Part shown: piece by piece, positions 8,177 to 17,854 of the stretch | Layout of the letters: the number at the start of each line of letters is the position of its first letter | Position numbering within the stretch: the stretch's first letter is position 1 | Assembly (NCBI RefSeq): GCF_008180615.1 | Contig: NZ_VTEH01000002.1 | Location: 312,076 to 376,075 of the forward strand | Origin: Rossellomorea vietnamensis | GTDB lineage: Bacteria; Bacillota; Bacilli; Bacillales; Bacillaceae_B | Length of the DNA stretch: 64,000 nt | Direction of reading: 5' to 3' | Position numbers and translations under genes: made by a program | Notes under the pieces: generated by a model | The model's database searches: none | Seen by the model: only the letters and a program-made list of their open reading frames with translations | What the model was told of the DNA's origin: nothing

Positions 8177-11100
8177 TTAGATCATTGTACTAGTGTCTTG
8201 AAGCTCTTCAAGTTCCCTAGAAGAAATTAACACATCTCTCGGTTTGCTTCCTTTTGCTTCTGACACAATGCCGTGGCTTTCCATCATGTCCACAAGCCTC
8301 GCCGCACGGTTATATCCAACACGGAAATGCCTCTGGATGAGCGAAGTGGAAGCTCCGCCCTGGTTGACTACAAACTCACACGCTTCTAGGAACAACTCAT
8401 CTTCCTGTTCATCCACCTGAGCCTTTTTCAGCAACTCATCCTGCTGGAACAAGTAATTCGGCTCTCCCTGTTCTCTGACATGATGGACGATTTCATCAAT
8501 TTCATCGTCAGAGACGAAAGTACCCTGAAGCCTAACCGGCTTGGACGATCCGTTTTCAAGGAACAGCATATCACCCTTCCCAAGCAGCTTTTCCGCTCCA
8601 CTTCCATCAATAATGGTCCTGGAATCCACTCCTGAAGAGACGGAGAAAGCAATCCGTGTCGGAACATTCGCCTTGATCAAGCCTGTGATGACATCCACAG
8701 ATGGACGCTGAGTAGCAATGATCAGGTGAATTCCACATGCCCTTGCTTTTTGAGCGATTCGGCAGATGGCTTCTTCTACATCAGCAGGAGACATCATCAT
8801 CAGGTCTGCCAGCTCATCGATGACAATTACCAGATACGGCAGCTTTTGGCTCTTCTCGCCGTTTCTTTCTGCTTTAAGGTTGTAGCGGGTGATATCCCTG
8901 ACTCCTGTATGAGCAAACAATTCGTAACGTCTTTCCATCTCCTCTACTGCCCATTTAAGAGCGGCGGTCGCAGCTTTAACATCTGTGATTACCGGGCTCA
9001 CCAGATGAGGCATGCGGTTATAAGGAGCCAGCTCTACCATTTTTGGGTCAATTAGCAATAACTTCAGATCCTGCGGAGATGCTTTGTACAACAGGCTCAC
9101 CAGAATGGAATTGATGCAGACACTTTTTCCTGATCCCGTTGCACCCGCAATCAGTCCATGGGGCATCTTGTTCAGGTCCGTGACAATTGGCTCTCCTGAT
9201 ATATCAAGGCCCAATGCCGCTGTCAGAGGTGAAGAGCTGTCCTGGAATGGGCTGCTAGAAATGATCTCACTTAGTGAAACCGGACGGCTCTGCTGATTCG
9301 GGACCTCGATTCCGATGGTGTGCTTGCCGGGAATAGGAGCTTCAATCCGGATATCTCTTGCAGCTAAACTCAATTTGATATCATCAGCCAAATTCGTGAT
9401 TTTGTTCACTTTCACGCCAGGTTCAGGCTGAACTTCAAATCTCGTTACGGCAGGTCCTTCTGTTACATTCACGACACGCGCCCTGACATTGAAGTTCACC
9501 AGCGTATCATTCAGCAGCTCTCTTTGAGCTTCAAGCCACTCACCACTCGATTCCTTCACAATCGGCGGAGCAAGAAAGTTCAGCTGAGGAAATTCATAGC
9601 CTTCTTCCTCTGTGGGCTCGTCCGCCAACTCTTCATATTTTTTCAAGGTAGTATCATCCTGAATTTTCTCTTCAGCAGCCGGCTTAGTCACGGAGGCTGG
9701 TTCTGACTTTGGCGGATGAACCATCTTCCTTTTATCCTGCTTCAGCATTAATACATTGAAGGGCAGGTGTGACCGTTTAGAAGGACTTTCTGATGGTTCT
9801 GGCTGGCTGCTTGATTTCTCTTCCGCAGCAGCAGGCTCAATACGTTTCTCCTCTTCACTTTGAGAAAGAACAGGTTCCGGGTCATTTTCTGAAGACTCTA
9901 GTTCCTCATCGAAAGCAGATTCCTCAGGATTTTCTTCTGGATATTCTTTAGCCTCTACCGCAACAGGGCTTTCGTATTGCAAATCATCTTGTTCCGGTTG
10001 ATCTTCTTCATTATGACTTTGCAATGGAGCCTCATCTGGCGCCGCCTCCGCTGCCTTGACCACTGCTTGGTCAACTTCAGCCTCATTTACTGGTGTTTCC
10101 ATTTCATGGTCTTCGGGCTGTTCAGCATTCACGGCGTTATCTGCCTTCATCTCTTCGAATCGTTTTTTTCGATCCATCATCCGCTTATCCTGCTTCAGCA
10201 TCAAAACATTGAAAGGCAGATGCGAGCGCTTGGAAGCCGGCTGAGGTGATTGTTCGGGTTGATCCTGCGTGACTTCCTGGTCTTCCACTGATTCTGCACC
10301 GTCTATAAACGGCTCTGCTTCCATTGCTTCACTCTTTAAGGCCACGTCTTCAAAAGCTTCACTAGGCTCTTCAGCCGTTTCGGTCAAAGATTCCTCCACA
10401 TCCGGCAATCCAGGTAAGGAGTCTGGAACTTCCTCCGTTTCAACAGGCTTGGTGATCTCAAAATCCTGCTGTTCTTCTGTTTCAATAGCTGTGTCTACTG
10501 CAAAATTCTCTTTAACTGGAGGCTCTTCAGGGGTTTCAACTGTCACTTCGGTTTCATCTGGCTGAAAATCAGAAGATTCTTCAACGTGTACGTCATTCGC
10601 CTCTACAGGCTCTTCAGCCGTTTCAGTTAAAGCTCTCTCATTTTCAGGCAGGAAAGGGAATGAGTCTGAACCAGTCTCCGTTTTAACAGGTTTGGTATCC
10701 TCAAGAACTTGCTGAGCTTTAGTTTCAATAACGGCTTCAACTTCAGAGTCACCTTTAACTAAATGAGCTTCAAGGAGTTCCTCCGGTATTTCTGCTTCAG
10801 CAGACACAAGTTTAGATGATTCTTCAGCAGGTACGTCACTATGTAATCTCTCTGGCTTGGTTTCTTCCATGAATTGCAATGGCTCGAATTCATCTATTAA
10901 AACTTTTTCTTCCTTACCCATATTATTAAGATCTTTGTTTTCGTTAGAAGGACCTGTATAGTCTTCTGAGCGTAAATCCTCTGAAATCCGACTCTGTGGT
11001 TGAGACGGATCAACAGCCTTTTCGGATTCTCTCCACAATCTTGGTTCATGGCTTTTCAGCTCAAATTGAATCGGATCCTTTTGTGCCGGTTTACTGAAGC

Positions 11101-11482
11101 CGTAAATAGGCGAGGGAATTTCCGTTGGACGGAAAGGACGTTTAAAGGGATCTCCCTTTTTTTCAGAAGCCTTCTCTTTCTTCGGGCTGCCTTTTTGGAT
11201 CTTGGCTTCTTCCTCAGATTGTTTCTCTTTCTCTTGAGAAGGGCTGCGCCTCTGCCTTCTCTGCTCTGATCGATTCTCTCTCTCTTCTCTTCGTGCTCTC
11301 CCTTGATCCGGGATGACCGGAAACCTGAATTCTCCTTTAGGATATTGATAGGAGATCCTCGCTTCAATGTCTTTGTTTTTTTCATTAGGTGCATCTATAT
11401 TTCGCTCTTCTTTATAAGAGGCTTCATCTGATTGAATAGGTTCATCTTTTAATCTGTTAAAAACTTTTTTAAGCCAACTCAA
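8177..11482 (-). CDS. sftA: SftA, soluble FtsK/SpoIIIE-family DNA translocase
   Basis: SftA (YtpS) moves DNA away from the closing septum. The 1101-residue protein lacks N-terminal membrane helices, as SftA does. It has a very long acidic linker (about residues 30-590), then the FtsK motor with Walker A GATGSGKS near residue 775 and Walker B LVIVIDELADLM. A C-terminal winged-helix gamma domain (GGASTSLIQRHFRVGYNRAARLVD) follows. The linker holds two copies of KRSHLPFNVLMLKQDKR (near residues 422 and 573) and two copies of an approximately 49-residue acidic segment (near 247 and 331), making it longer than the B. subtilis protein (about 950). The start is TTG 11480-11482 with a weak ribosome site. 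Confidence 0.95.
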   Translation of the reverse strand: MSWLKKVFNRLKDEPIQSDEASYKEERNIDAPNEKNKDIEARISYQYPKGEFRFPVIPDQGRARREERENRSEQRRQRRSPSQEKEKQSEEEAKIQKGSPKKEKASEKKGDPFKRPFRPTEIPSPIYGFSKPAQKDPIQFELKSHEPRLWRESEKAVDPSQPQSRISEDLRSEDYTGPSNENKDLNNMGKEEKVLIDEFEPLQFMEETKPERLHSDVPAEESSKLVSAEAEIPEELLEAHLVKGDSEVEAVIETKAQQVLEDTKPVKTETGSDSFPFLPENERALTETAEEPVEANDVHVEESSDFQPDETEVTVETPEEPPVKENFAVDTAIETEEQQDFEITKPVETEEVPDSLPGLPDVEESLTETAEEPSEAFEDVALKSEAMEAEPFIDGAESVEDQEVTQDQPEQSPQPASKRSHLPFNVLMLKQDKRMMDRKKRFEEMKADNAVNAEQPEDHEMETPVNEAEVDQAVVKAAEAAPDEAPLQSHNEEDQPEQDDLQYESPVAVEAKEYPEENPEESAFDEELESSENDPEPVLSQSEEEKRIEPAAAEEKSSSQPEPSESPSKRSHLPFNVLMLKQDKRKMVHPPKSEPASVTKPAAEEKIQDDTTLKKYEELADEPTEEEGYEFPQLNFLAPPIVKESSGEWLEAQRELLNDTLVNFNVRARVVNVTEGPAVTRFEVQPEPGVKVNKITNLADDIKLSLAARDIRIEAPIPGKHTIGIEVPNQQSRPVSLSEIISSSPFQDSSSPLTAALGLDISGEPIVTDLNKMPHGLIAGATGSGKSVCINSILVSLLYKASPQDLKLLLIDPKMVELAPYNRMPHLVSPVITDVKAATAALKWAVEEMERRYELFAHTGVRDITRYNLKAERNGEKSQKLPYLVIVIDELADLMMMSPADVEEAICRIAQKARACGIHLIIATQRPSVDVITGLIKANVPTRIAFSVSSGVDSRTIIDGSGAEKLLGKGDMLFLENGSSKPVRLQGTFVSDDEIDEIVHHVREQGEPNYLFQQDELLKKAQVDEQEDELFLEACEFVVNQGGASTSLIQRHFRVGYNRAARLVDMMESHGIVSEAKGSKPRDVLISSRELEELQDTSTMI

Positions 11483-11654
11483 ATGTTATCACTCTCTCTA
11501 CTGTAATCATCTCTTTATTGTAACAGTTAAAAGAAAAAATTCGAGTAAAATCACCAGAATGGGAGATTTTGTCCATAATTGGTTTCCCAAGCCATCTATT
11601 TTTGTGTGACATGCTGCTCAGGTTGTCCGTACCTCTGCACTATACTTTCCTACA

Positions 11655-11700
11655 AAAAAATTGACCCTCCGGAATGAACTTCCCTCTGAGTCAATTTTTT
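11655..11700 (-). terminator. Terminator after ytpR
   Basis: An 11-bp stem (11655-11665 with 11690-11700) is bordered by seven A/T on each side, with a smaller inner GGAA/TTCC pairing. It lies between ytpR and sftA and probably ends the ytpQ-ytpR transcript. Confidence 0.65.
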
Positions 11701-11743
11701 GTTGAATTATTATCAAATAGCAGCAAAGTTTACGAAAAGCCTT

Positions 11744-12349
11744 TTAAACAGAAAACGGCTTTCCGACTTGTGCATCATCTTCAAGAACCAGTATGCCCTT
11801 TTCTTGAGGGGCATCCGGAAGATCCAGCTCCTTCGCAGAACAGATCATGCCTGATGAAGCAACGCCTCTCAACTCGGCATCCTTTATAAGCATCCCGCTA
11901 GGCATAACAGCTCCTACTTTCGCAACAACCACTTTCTGTCCACTGTCGATATTCGGGGCACCGCAGACAATCTGCAGCGTTTCTTCCCCAACATCCACTT
12001 TGCAGACACTCAATTTGTCTGCATTCGGATGCTTTTCTTTTTCCTGCACATACCCTACAACAAACTTAGGAGAGAAGTCAGCCTGAAGCTCTTCTTCAAA
12101 ACCATTCTTTTGGATGGCTTCATTGATTTCCTTCAGCTTGTCCTGATTCATTTCCACTTGCCCATTGCTGTCAATCTTCATATAAGAAGAAGCATTGAAC
12201 AAATTAAATCCGATCGTTTCGCCGGAGTTTTCATCAAAGATTCTTACCGCGTCACCTTTTTTGTCAAAGGACTTCTCACCTTGAAAGCCAGGAACCATTG
12301 AAATGATTAAAGTGTCCCCAATGCCTTCCAAATTATAAAATACGTTCAT
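11744..12349 (-). CDS. ytpR: YtpR, tRNA-binding (EMAP/OB-fold) domain protein
   Basis: The 201-residue cytoplasmic protein has an unusual N-terminal half (about 1-95) and a C-terminal tRNA-binding OB fold of the PheT-beta/Trbp111 type (about 96-200). Typical family sequence is [42 protein letters not shown] and MICSAKEL. Its target RNA is unknown. The start ATG lies two bases after the ytpQ stop, so the two are coupled. Confidence 0.93.
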   Translation of the reverse strand: MNVFYNLEGIGDTLIISMVPGFQGEKSFDKKGDAVRIFDENSGETIGFNLFNASSYMKIDSNGQVEMNQDKLKEINEAIQKNGFEEELQADFSPKFVVGYVQEKEKHPNADKLSVCKVDVGEETLQIVCGAPNIDSGQKVVVAKVGAVMPSGMLIKDAELRGVASSGMICSAKELDLPDAPQEKGILVLEDDAQVGKPFSV

Positions 12350-12351
12350 TC

Positions 12352-13158
12352 TTATTTCTCCCTTCCAGATTTACGGTCTTGAGCCAATATAAAAATCGGT
12401 TCCAATTCGTTATCTTCATAAAGAAAAGATAAAGAAGTAATCGGAACTTTTCCGTTTGTAAAAAAGCTCATAGTCAATTCAGCAAGAATATCATACCCTG
12501 TTTCATTTCTGATGTCACCAATAATCAGGACATCCTGATGAGGAACGGAGATCGTCATTTCTCCTTCAGTTTTCTCCTTCATTTCCTTAAGGAATGAAGC
12601 ATTTAGAATCCGGCTCGCATCATAGCCGTCATTCGTGTTCAAGAAATGAAATACATTACCGGCAAGAGTATCCTGCTTCAGCTTAACTGGAAGTGAACGG
12701 AGGTTGAATCGTGCGGCTTCCTTCACTTTCTCCGCTGTCCATTTCTCTGCCTGCAGCAACTTCTCGTCAATCATGCGGTATGTAGAACCAAGATCCACCG
12801 CATAATAAATCCGTGTTTCCGCCGTATGATCTTCCGTTATAAAAGGCACATCCTCGTGTGTATCGGCCGGAAATGAGGTTGAGCGGATAACCGGAAAGAT
12901 CTTCTTCTCTTTATCCGTCAGCGTATGTTCGTACCCCATCACATCCAGGGCCTCTTCCACATAGTAAACTACCTCATCGACGGCTTTCTCTTCCGAAACT
13001 TCCCACTTTGCAACAATCGGTGCCAGCGTGACACTGATTCCTTTTCCAGTATTGATATTTTCTATTCGCAAGACCTCTTTCTCTCTGTCAAAAAGAAACT
13101 TGCGGTCAGGTGAAGAAAGCCTCTCTTCAAGCTTCTTCCTCATTTTCTTAGCATCCAT
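12352..13158 (-). CDS. ytpQ: YtpQ, DUF1444 protein
   Basis: The 268-residue DUF1444 protein is typical in length and content, with a charged N-terminus ([18 protein letters not shown]) and the conserved [11 protein letters not shown] and [16 protein letters not shown] segments. A role has not been established for the family. The start ATG at 13156-13158 follows AAGGAGGA. It is the first gene of a two-gene unit with ytpR. The 430-base gap upstream contains a repeat array rather than another gene. Confidence 0.92.
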   Translation of the reverse strand: MDAKKMRKKLEERLSSPDRKFLFDREKEVLRIENINTGKGISVTLAPIVAKWEVSEEKAVDEVVYYVEEALDVMGYEHTLTDKEKKIFPVIRSTSFPADTHEDVPFITEDHTAETRIYYAVDLGSTYRMIDEKLLQAEKWTAEKVKEAARFNLRSLPVKLKQDTLAGNVFHFLNTNDGYDASRILNASFLKEMKEKTEGEMTISVPHQDVLIIGDIRNETGYDILAELTMSFFTNGKVPITSLSFLYEDNELEPIFILAQDRKSGREK

Positions 13159-13304
13159 TCAATTTGTCCTCCTTTTCGTCAGGAGCATACTTTAATCGTT
13201 CTTATTGTACAATAAACAGCCTGTTATACAAAATGAAAGGGATAGATATGCAGGGCTTCATTGTTAGTGGTGTATGGGATGGGGATTTTCTCTTTAATTT
13301 AGCC

Positions 13305-13475
13305 GGGGCTTAATCACCATGCTTGAATCCTCAATTCCTTCTGAAGCAGGGTGTTTTCCGCCTAATCACCATGCTAGAACTTCAAATCCCTCCTGAAGCA
13401 AAGTGTTTAACGTTTTAATCACTTTTTAAAACTCGGGATTCCTACAGTGGAGCAGTGTTTAAGATTCTATCGCCA
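13305..13475. repeat. Short 52-bp-period array, family C (locus 1)
   Basis: TAATCAC recurs at 13311, 13363 and 13416, that is every 52-53 bases. It is joined by AGGGTGTTT or AAGTGTTT segments and a fading fourth unit. The unit sequence is the same family as the nine-unit array at 33551-34005. It fills the space between ytpQ and ytpP. No gene is seen in 13159-13589. Confidence 0.8.
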
Positions 13476-13553
13476 AACGAACATCATTCTAATCCATCGA
13501 CAAATTTCGGGGCGTGACTGTCACGCACGCATGCATACTTCCATGCATAAAAA

Positions 13554-13581
13554 AACAGAGGAACACGGGTGCTCCTCTGTT
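13554..13581 (-). terminator. Terminator after ytpP
   Basis: A nine-bp stem (AACAGAGGA at 13554 with TCCTCTGTT ending at 13581) has a 10-base loop. It is followed on the minus strand by seven T. It lies directly after the ytpP stop. Confidence 0.9.
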
Positions 13582-13589
13582 CAAGACTA

Positions 13590-13901
13590 TTACAGCCCTT
13601 GAATGAACTCTTCGATCTGCTCTTTCGTTTTTCTGTCTTTGCTGACGTACCGTCCTAGTTCTTTGCCGTTATCGAATGCAACGAAGCTTGGGATTCCGAA
13701 TACGCCCAGGTCGGCACACAGATCGATGAATTCATCTCTGTCAACGTATACGAATGTGTACTGAGAGTTATTCTCCTCGATTTCCGGAAGAACCGGATCG
13801 ATCACACGGCAGTCAGGGCACCAGTCTGCTGAAAACATGAATATGTGCTTTCCTTCGCTTTTCATAGAGTTGAATTCTTCCATGCTGGATAGTTTTTTCA
13901 T
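13590..13901 (-). CDS. ytpP: YtpP, thioredoxin-like protein
   Basis: The 103-residue thioredoxin fold has the redox motif WCPDC at about residues 27-31 and a cis-proline segment (FGIPSFVAF). It is cytoplasmic, with no signal peptide. YtpP in Firmicutes has been linked to bacillithiol-related disulfide exchange, which I treat as family knowledge rather than proven here. It starts one base after the stop of the PTS-like membrane protein, so the two are one operon. Confidence 0.93.
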   Translation of the reverse strand: MKKLSSMEEFNSMKSEGKHIFMFSADWCPDCRVIDPVLPEIEENNSQYTFVYVDRDEFIDLCADLGVFGIPSFVAFDNGKELGRYVSKDRKTKEQIEEFIQGL

Positions 13902-13902
13902 C

Positions 13903-14919
13903 TTATTTCCCTCCTGTACTGATGTACAGCTGGTCTGATTTGATCCAGCCGATTTTTCTCATATAAAAAGATATTACCAGCGTAAGCAAGGCAGGTCCAA
14001 CAATATGCAGCACCAAAATCTGTATCCAAACCTGACCGGAGAAGCCCATCGTTTTCAGCGTCATGATTTGCCCAACAAAACCACTCGTTCCCATGCCGGC
14101 ACCTGCTGCATTGTTCTCCATGACCCATATCGTCGTCCCGATTGGAGCAAGGATCATTCCGGCTAACGTCGGTGGAATAAGAATCCGCGGATTCCGGACG
14201 ATATTCGGCACCTGAAGCATGGACGTCCCGATCCCTTGTGCAAGCAGGCCGCCGAATTTATTTTCACGGTAACTCATGACCGCAAAGCCGACCATCTGGG
14301 CACTGCACCCTATCGTTGCTGCCCCTGCAGCCACTCCGCTGAGGTCAAGCATCAGGGCGATGGCTGCTGATGAAATCGGTGCTGTCAGTGCCAACCCCAT
14401 CAGAGCCGCTACCAGAATTCCCATAATAATTGGCCTCTGTTCTGTTCCCCATTCAATCCAGCTGCCGAAAAGAACCATAAATTCTCCAATCCACGGTCCT
14501 ATCAAAGCTGCCGCCGTATAACCCGCCGTAATGGTTACAAGGGGAGTGACAATGATGTCCACCTTCGTCGTTTTACTGACTATCTTTCCAATTTCCGTTG
14601 AAAGCACAGCCGCTACATAAGCACCAGCCGGACCTCCCAGCGCTGCTCCTGCTGCTCCCGTAACGACGGCTGCAAAAAGAACAAGCGGAGGTGCGCCAAG
14701 TCCATAGGCAATCGCTGCCCCAATTGCTGGCCCCATAAGGCTGATGGCCAGGTCCCCCATCTCGATAAGAAAATTGAAATTCAATTGTTGTCCAATCGTT
14801 TTTATAATGAGTCCTATAATCAAGGATGAGAACAAACCGAGAGCCATAAAGGACAAAGCATCAATAAAGTATACCTTTGCTGAAGGCTTGACTCCTTGTC
14901 TTTCCAAAAATTCTTTCAT
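13903..14919 (-). CDS. PTS EIIC type 2 family membrane protein
   Basis: The 338-residue product is very hydrophobic, with about nine or ten membrane helices, and is rich in Gly/Ala (LMGPAIGAAIAYGLGAPPL, GAAGAALGGPAGAYVAA). It matches the PTS_EIIC_2 family of Firmicutes, which is usually not accompanied by EIIA or EIIB domains, so its substrate is unknown. ATG 14917-14919 follows AAGGAGG. It forms an operon with ytpP, and the meaning of that pairing is not known. Confidence 0.85.
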   Translation of the reverse strand: MKEFLERQGVKPSAKVYFIDALSFMALGLFSSLIIGLIIKTIGQQLNFNFLIEMGDLAISLMGPAIGAAIAYGLGAPPLVLFAAVVTGAAGAALGGPAGAYVAAVLSTEIGKIVSKTTKVDIIVTPLVTITAGYTAAALIGPWIGEFMVLFGSWIEWGTEQRPIIMGILVAALMGLALTAPISSAAIALMLDLSGVAAGAATIGCSAQMVGFAVMSYRENKFGGLLAQGIGTSMLQVPNIVRNPRILIPPTLAGMILAPIGTTIWVMENNAAGAGMGTSGFVGQIMTLKTMGFSGQVWIQILVLHIVGPALLTLVISFYMRKIGWIKSDQLYISTGGK

Positions 14920-15106
14920 GTTGGCCTCCTTTTACGCGTTATCAAACAGAATCATTTACTAGTGTAAAGACACATGTCACAAAAGTCCACTATATTATTT
15001 CCTCTTAGCCTTTGTTTTCCCTTAAATCTACAGAGTATGAGTTATTTTCTCGCTATCACAACTTACTTATCGCCAAGAGAGCAATAGGAAAAAGAGCAAA
15101 ACAAAA

Positions 15107-15130
15107 ACGCCTGATTGACTAACCAGGCGT
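15107..15130 (-). terminator. Terminator after lipoprotein gene
   Basis: A seven-bp stem ACGCCTG/CAGGCGT (15107-15113 with 15124-15130), with partial pairing inside the loop, is followed on the minus strand by TTTTTGTTTT. Confidence 0.8.
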
Positions 15131-15145
15131 AATAGATAATAAGCT

Positions 15146-15658
15146 TTATTTATTTTTAACAGAAGAGACGACTTCCATCATGAACTCACTATCGTTCACC
15201 AAATCATCTTTAACAGATTGGGTTGTCATTTTAGTACCGCCGATTCCAGCAGTCAATTCAAATTGTTCCTCTTCCACTTCCCGAATCAAAAAATAACCGA
15301 ATCGGTCATCGTCCCTGAAAGTCTCCTGTTTTACTATGCTGGCTTCATCCTGTACTGAAAGTTCATAAAGCTGCTCACTATCAGAAGAAACATTCTGATT
15401 ATAAAATAAAATATAAGTATGATTTCCATTCTCTATAATAACGTTATTAGCATTTTTCTCTTTGATGGTTGATCCAGATGGGAGATTAAAATGAAAGTTC
15501 TCTGTTTCCTCAGATGCTTCTTCAATAGGGCTTTCAAACGTTTCTTTTACAGCTTCCACCGCTTCTTCCTGACTTTCCTCCAGTGTTGCACTACTGCAGC
15601 CTGCTGTCAGCATAAGCAAAAAAATGACAGAAAACTTGAATATGATTGATTTTGACAC
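15146..15658 (-). CDS. Predicted lipoprotein of unknown function
   Basis: The 170-residue product has a signal peptide with lipobox LTAGC. A Glu-rich linker (about residues 25-50) precedes a small exported beta-rich domain. I place the start at GTG 15656-15658, because AAGGAG lies eight bases before it; a GTG nine bases further upstream overlaps that site and cannot use it. It is monocistronic with its own terminator. I do not recognise the C-terminal domain. Confidence 0.75.
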   Translation of the reverse strand: MSKSIIFKFSVIFLLMLTAGCSSATLEESQEEAVEAVKETFESPIEEASEETENFHFNLPSGSTIKEKNANNVIIENGNHTYILFYNQNVSSDSEQLYELSVQDEASIVKQETFRDDDRFGYFLIREVEEEQFELTAGIGGTKMTTQSVKDDLVNDSEFMMEVVSSVKNK

Positions 15659-15836
15659 CCATATCACTCCTTATCCAGCACTCGTTCTTTTCTATCATAC
15701 CCCTCAAAAAGGCCTATTGACAACCCTCTTTTTATTAAGATTCCCCATCTTTCGACAATTTATGAGAACCTTTACATTCGTTTCCCTTTTTCATTCATGG
15801 TAAAATAAAACAAAATCATCATAAGGAGGCTTTTTT

Positions 15837-16283
15837 ATGGAACTGACAGTCTATTTAGCAGGAGAAATACATAGTGATTGGAGAAGCGAAATCAAAGAAA
15901 AAGCTAAAGCACTACAGCTTCCCCTTTCATTCGTGGGACCCATGGAAAACCATGAACGCTCAGATAATATCGGGGAGGAAATACAGGGAGCACAACCAGG
16001 AGCTGTCTTTAAAGATGACGCGGCATCAGATCTCAACAATTTACGCACAGAAATTCTAATGTCTAAAGCAGATTTGGTCATTGCCTTATTCGGAGAAAAG
16101 TATAAACAATGGAACACGGCTATGGACGCAAGCGCCGCCATCGCTAAAGGCAAACCCCTGATCCTCGTCCGTCCGCAAGAACTGCATCACCCGCTTAAAG
16201 AACTGTCCAATAAAGCAAATGTGACGGTTGAAACAGTCAACCAAGCCATCAAAGCTCTTTCTTATATTTTCGAGACAGAGTAA
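15837..16283 (+). CDS. ytoQ: YtoQ family protein
   Basis: The 148-residue YtoQ protein resembles a nucleoside 2-deoxyribosyltransferase-like fold (VYLAGEIHSDW at the N-terminus, then SKADLVIALFGEKYKQWNTAMDA). Its activity is not established. ATG 15837 follows AAGGAGG by seven bases. It is convergent with the DUF84 gene; a REP-like repeat and a 52-bp array separate them. Confidence 0.92.
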   Translation: MELTVYLAGEIHSDWRSEIKEKAKALQLPLSFVGPMENHERSDNIGEEIQGAQPGAVFKDDAASDLNNLRTEILMSKADLVIALFGEKYKQWNTAMDASAAIAKGKPLILVRPQELHHPLKELSNKANVTVETVNQAIKALSYIFETE

Positions 16284-16333
16284 ACAGGACGGATCAATTT
16301 TTTTGAAGAGGCTGGGACAAAACCATAATAAAA

Positions 16334-16491
16334 AGCTCTCTTCGCAAAGATTGTGGCTGAGTAAAAAGAATGGATTTCCGCTCCAGGTGCACGACTCCGC
16401 GGGGCGGGCGGTGAGCCTCCTCGGCTTTGCCTGTGGGGTCTCACCTGTCCCGCTAGTCCCGCAGGAGGTCGCACACCTTCCGCTCCAATCC
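16334..16491. repeat. REP-like dispersed repeat, copy 1
   Basis: This GC-rich block of about 160 bases shares most of its sequence with 21191-21348 and with the two halves of 39505-39782. It contains GTGAGCCTCCTCGGC and GGGGTCTCAC arms that pair into a long hairpin. Such elements are common between genes in Bacillaceae. It lies directly before array A. Confidence 0.85.
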
Positions 16492-16589
16492 GTCTACGTT
16501 CAGGAAAAATCGATAAATAACCTTAAAAGCAACATCTTTCAAATAGAGCCAATTAAAATGAAAGAACCGCATGAAATCAAGTATATTAT

Positions 16590-17220
16590 TATGCAGCCCG
16601 CTCAGCTTTCGAGGGACATCATCTTGAGAAATTCCTCTTTTGATGTACCTCGCTCCGCCAGCGAAGTACATTATCTTGTGAATTTCCCCTTTTGATGTGC
16701 CTCGCTCCGCCAGCGAAGTACATTATCTTAAGAAATTCCTCTTTTGATGTACCTCGCTCTGCCAGCGAAGTACATCACCTTGAGAATTTCCTCTTTTGAT
16801 GTACCTCGCTTCGCCAGCGAGGGACATTATCTTGAGAATTTCCCCTTTTGATGTACCTCGCTCCGCCAGCTAAGTACATTATCTTGAGAAATTCCTCTTT
16901 TGATGTCCCTCGCTCCCCCAGCGAAGTACATTATCTTAAGAAATTTCTCTTTTGATGTACCTCGCTCCGCCAGCGAAGTACATTATCTTGTGAATTTCCC
17001 CTTGTGATGTACCCCGCTTCGCCAGGGAAGTACATCATTTTGAGAAATTCCTCTTTTGATGTACCTCGCTCCACCAGCGAAGTACATTATCTTAAGAAAT
17101 TCCCCTTGTGATGTACCTCGCTCCGCCAGCAAAGTACATTATCTTGAGAAATTTCTCTTTTGATGTACCTCGCTCTGCCAGCGAGGGACATCGTATCGAA
17201 AAATCCTTAAATGATGTACC
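16590..17220. repeat. 52-bp tandem array A (13 units)
   Basis: GATGTACCTCGCT-like unit starts fall at 16590 (degenerate), 16642, 16694, 16746, 16798, 16850, 16902, 16954, 17006, 17058, 17110, 17162 and 17213. This is exactly 52 bases each time except the last (51). Each unit has an inverted repeat, ATGTACxTCGCT, a 5-base loop and AGCGAxGTACAT, then TTATCTTGAGAAATTCCTC and TTTT. It separates the convergent ytoQ and DUF84 genes. Short frames across it are artefacts. Confidence 0.95.
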
Positions 17221-17248
17221 CTGCGCACTCTCAAAGAAAGACCTCAGA

Positions 17249-17782
17249 TTACCCCAGCTCTGAATCCGCTCTCCTGAAATTCCACTGCCCAACAAGGAGC
17301 TTTACCGTATGCTTAAACATCTCATCCCTGTTCACGGCTCCCTTTGTGAAGATACCCATGGCTCCTTCATGCTGGCGGATTCCTTCACTCTGACAGTAAT
17401 CATCCATGACCGGTCCCAGTTCTTCACCGCTCAGCACTCTTTTTGCAATGATTTCCGGCAGCAGGATTCTGGCACCGCCTGCGATGATGGGTTCCTCTCC
17501 CCTTTCAGCCAGCGCTCCCCAGTTACATAGAAACAAACCGTACTCAGTTTCCACCACGCCTCCCTCCAATCCGATTCCGAGATCTCCTCCGGACATTTCA
17601 AGGACAGCTGCTCCACGGTTAATTGCTCCCCGAATGGTTTCTTCATCAGAGAAAGGCTGTTCCCTGACACCCGATTCTGTTATAAAACTTTCAAAATGCA
17701 GCTCTTCGGTGAGAATCTCAGCAAACCCTCCTTTGACTGCCTCGATCTTGGCTTTATTTTTCGTACCGATGCCTATAATCAT
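17249..17782 (-). CDS. DUF84 / inosine-xanthosine triphosphatase-like protein
   Basis: The 177-residue protein matches the DUF84 (YjjX-like) family, whose members hydrolyse non-canonical ITP/XTP. Key segments are IGTKNKAKIEAVKGGF at the N-terminus, GREQPFSDEET-like sequence, GLEGGVVE and HEGAMGIFTKGAVNR. I use ATG 17780-17782, with AGGAGG seven bases upstream. It is adjacent to and in the same direction as ytoP (gap about 70 bases), so co-transcription is possible. Confidence 0.85.
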   Translation of the reverse strand: MIIGIGTKNKAKIEAVKGGFAEILTEELHFESFITESGVREQPFSDEETIRGAINRGAAVLEMSGGDLGIGLEGGVVETEYGLFLCNWGALAERGEEPIIAGGARILLPEIIAKRVLSGEELGPVMDDYCQSEGIRQHEGAMGIFTKGAVNRDEMFKHTVKLLVGQWNFRRADSELG

Positions 17783-17854
17783 CGTGTTTCCTCCTATTTT
17801 TATAAATTTTCCCAAAAAGAAAGAGAGGTTAGCCCTCTCTCCCTTGATAGCCTA

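Noticed and set aside
16590..17220. CRISPR array
   Set aside because: The 52-bp units are similar along their full length, with no unique spacers, and no cas genes are present in the window. The same holds for the arrays at 31867, 33551 and 49085.
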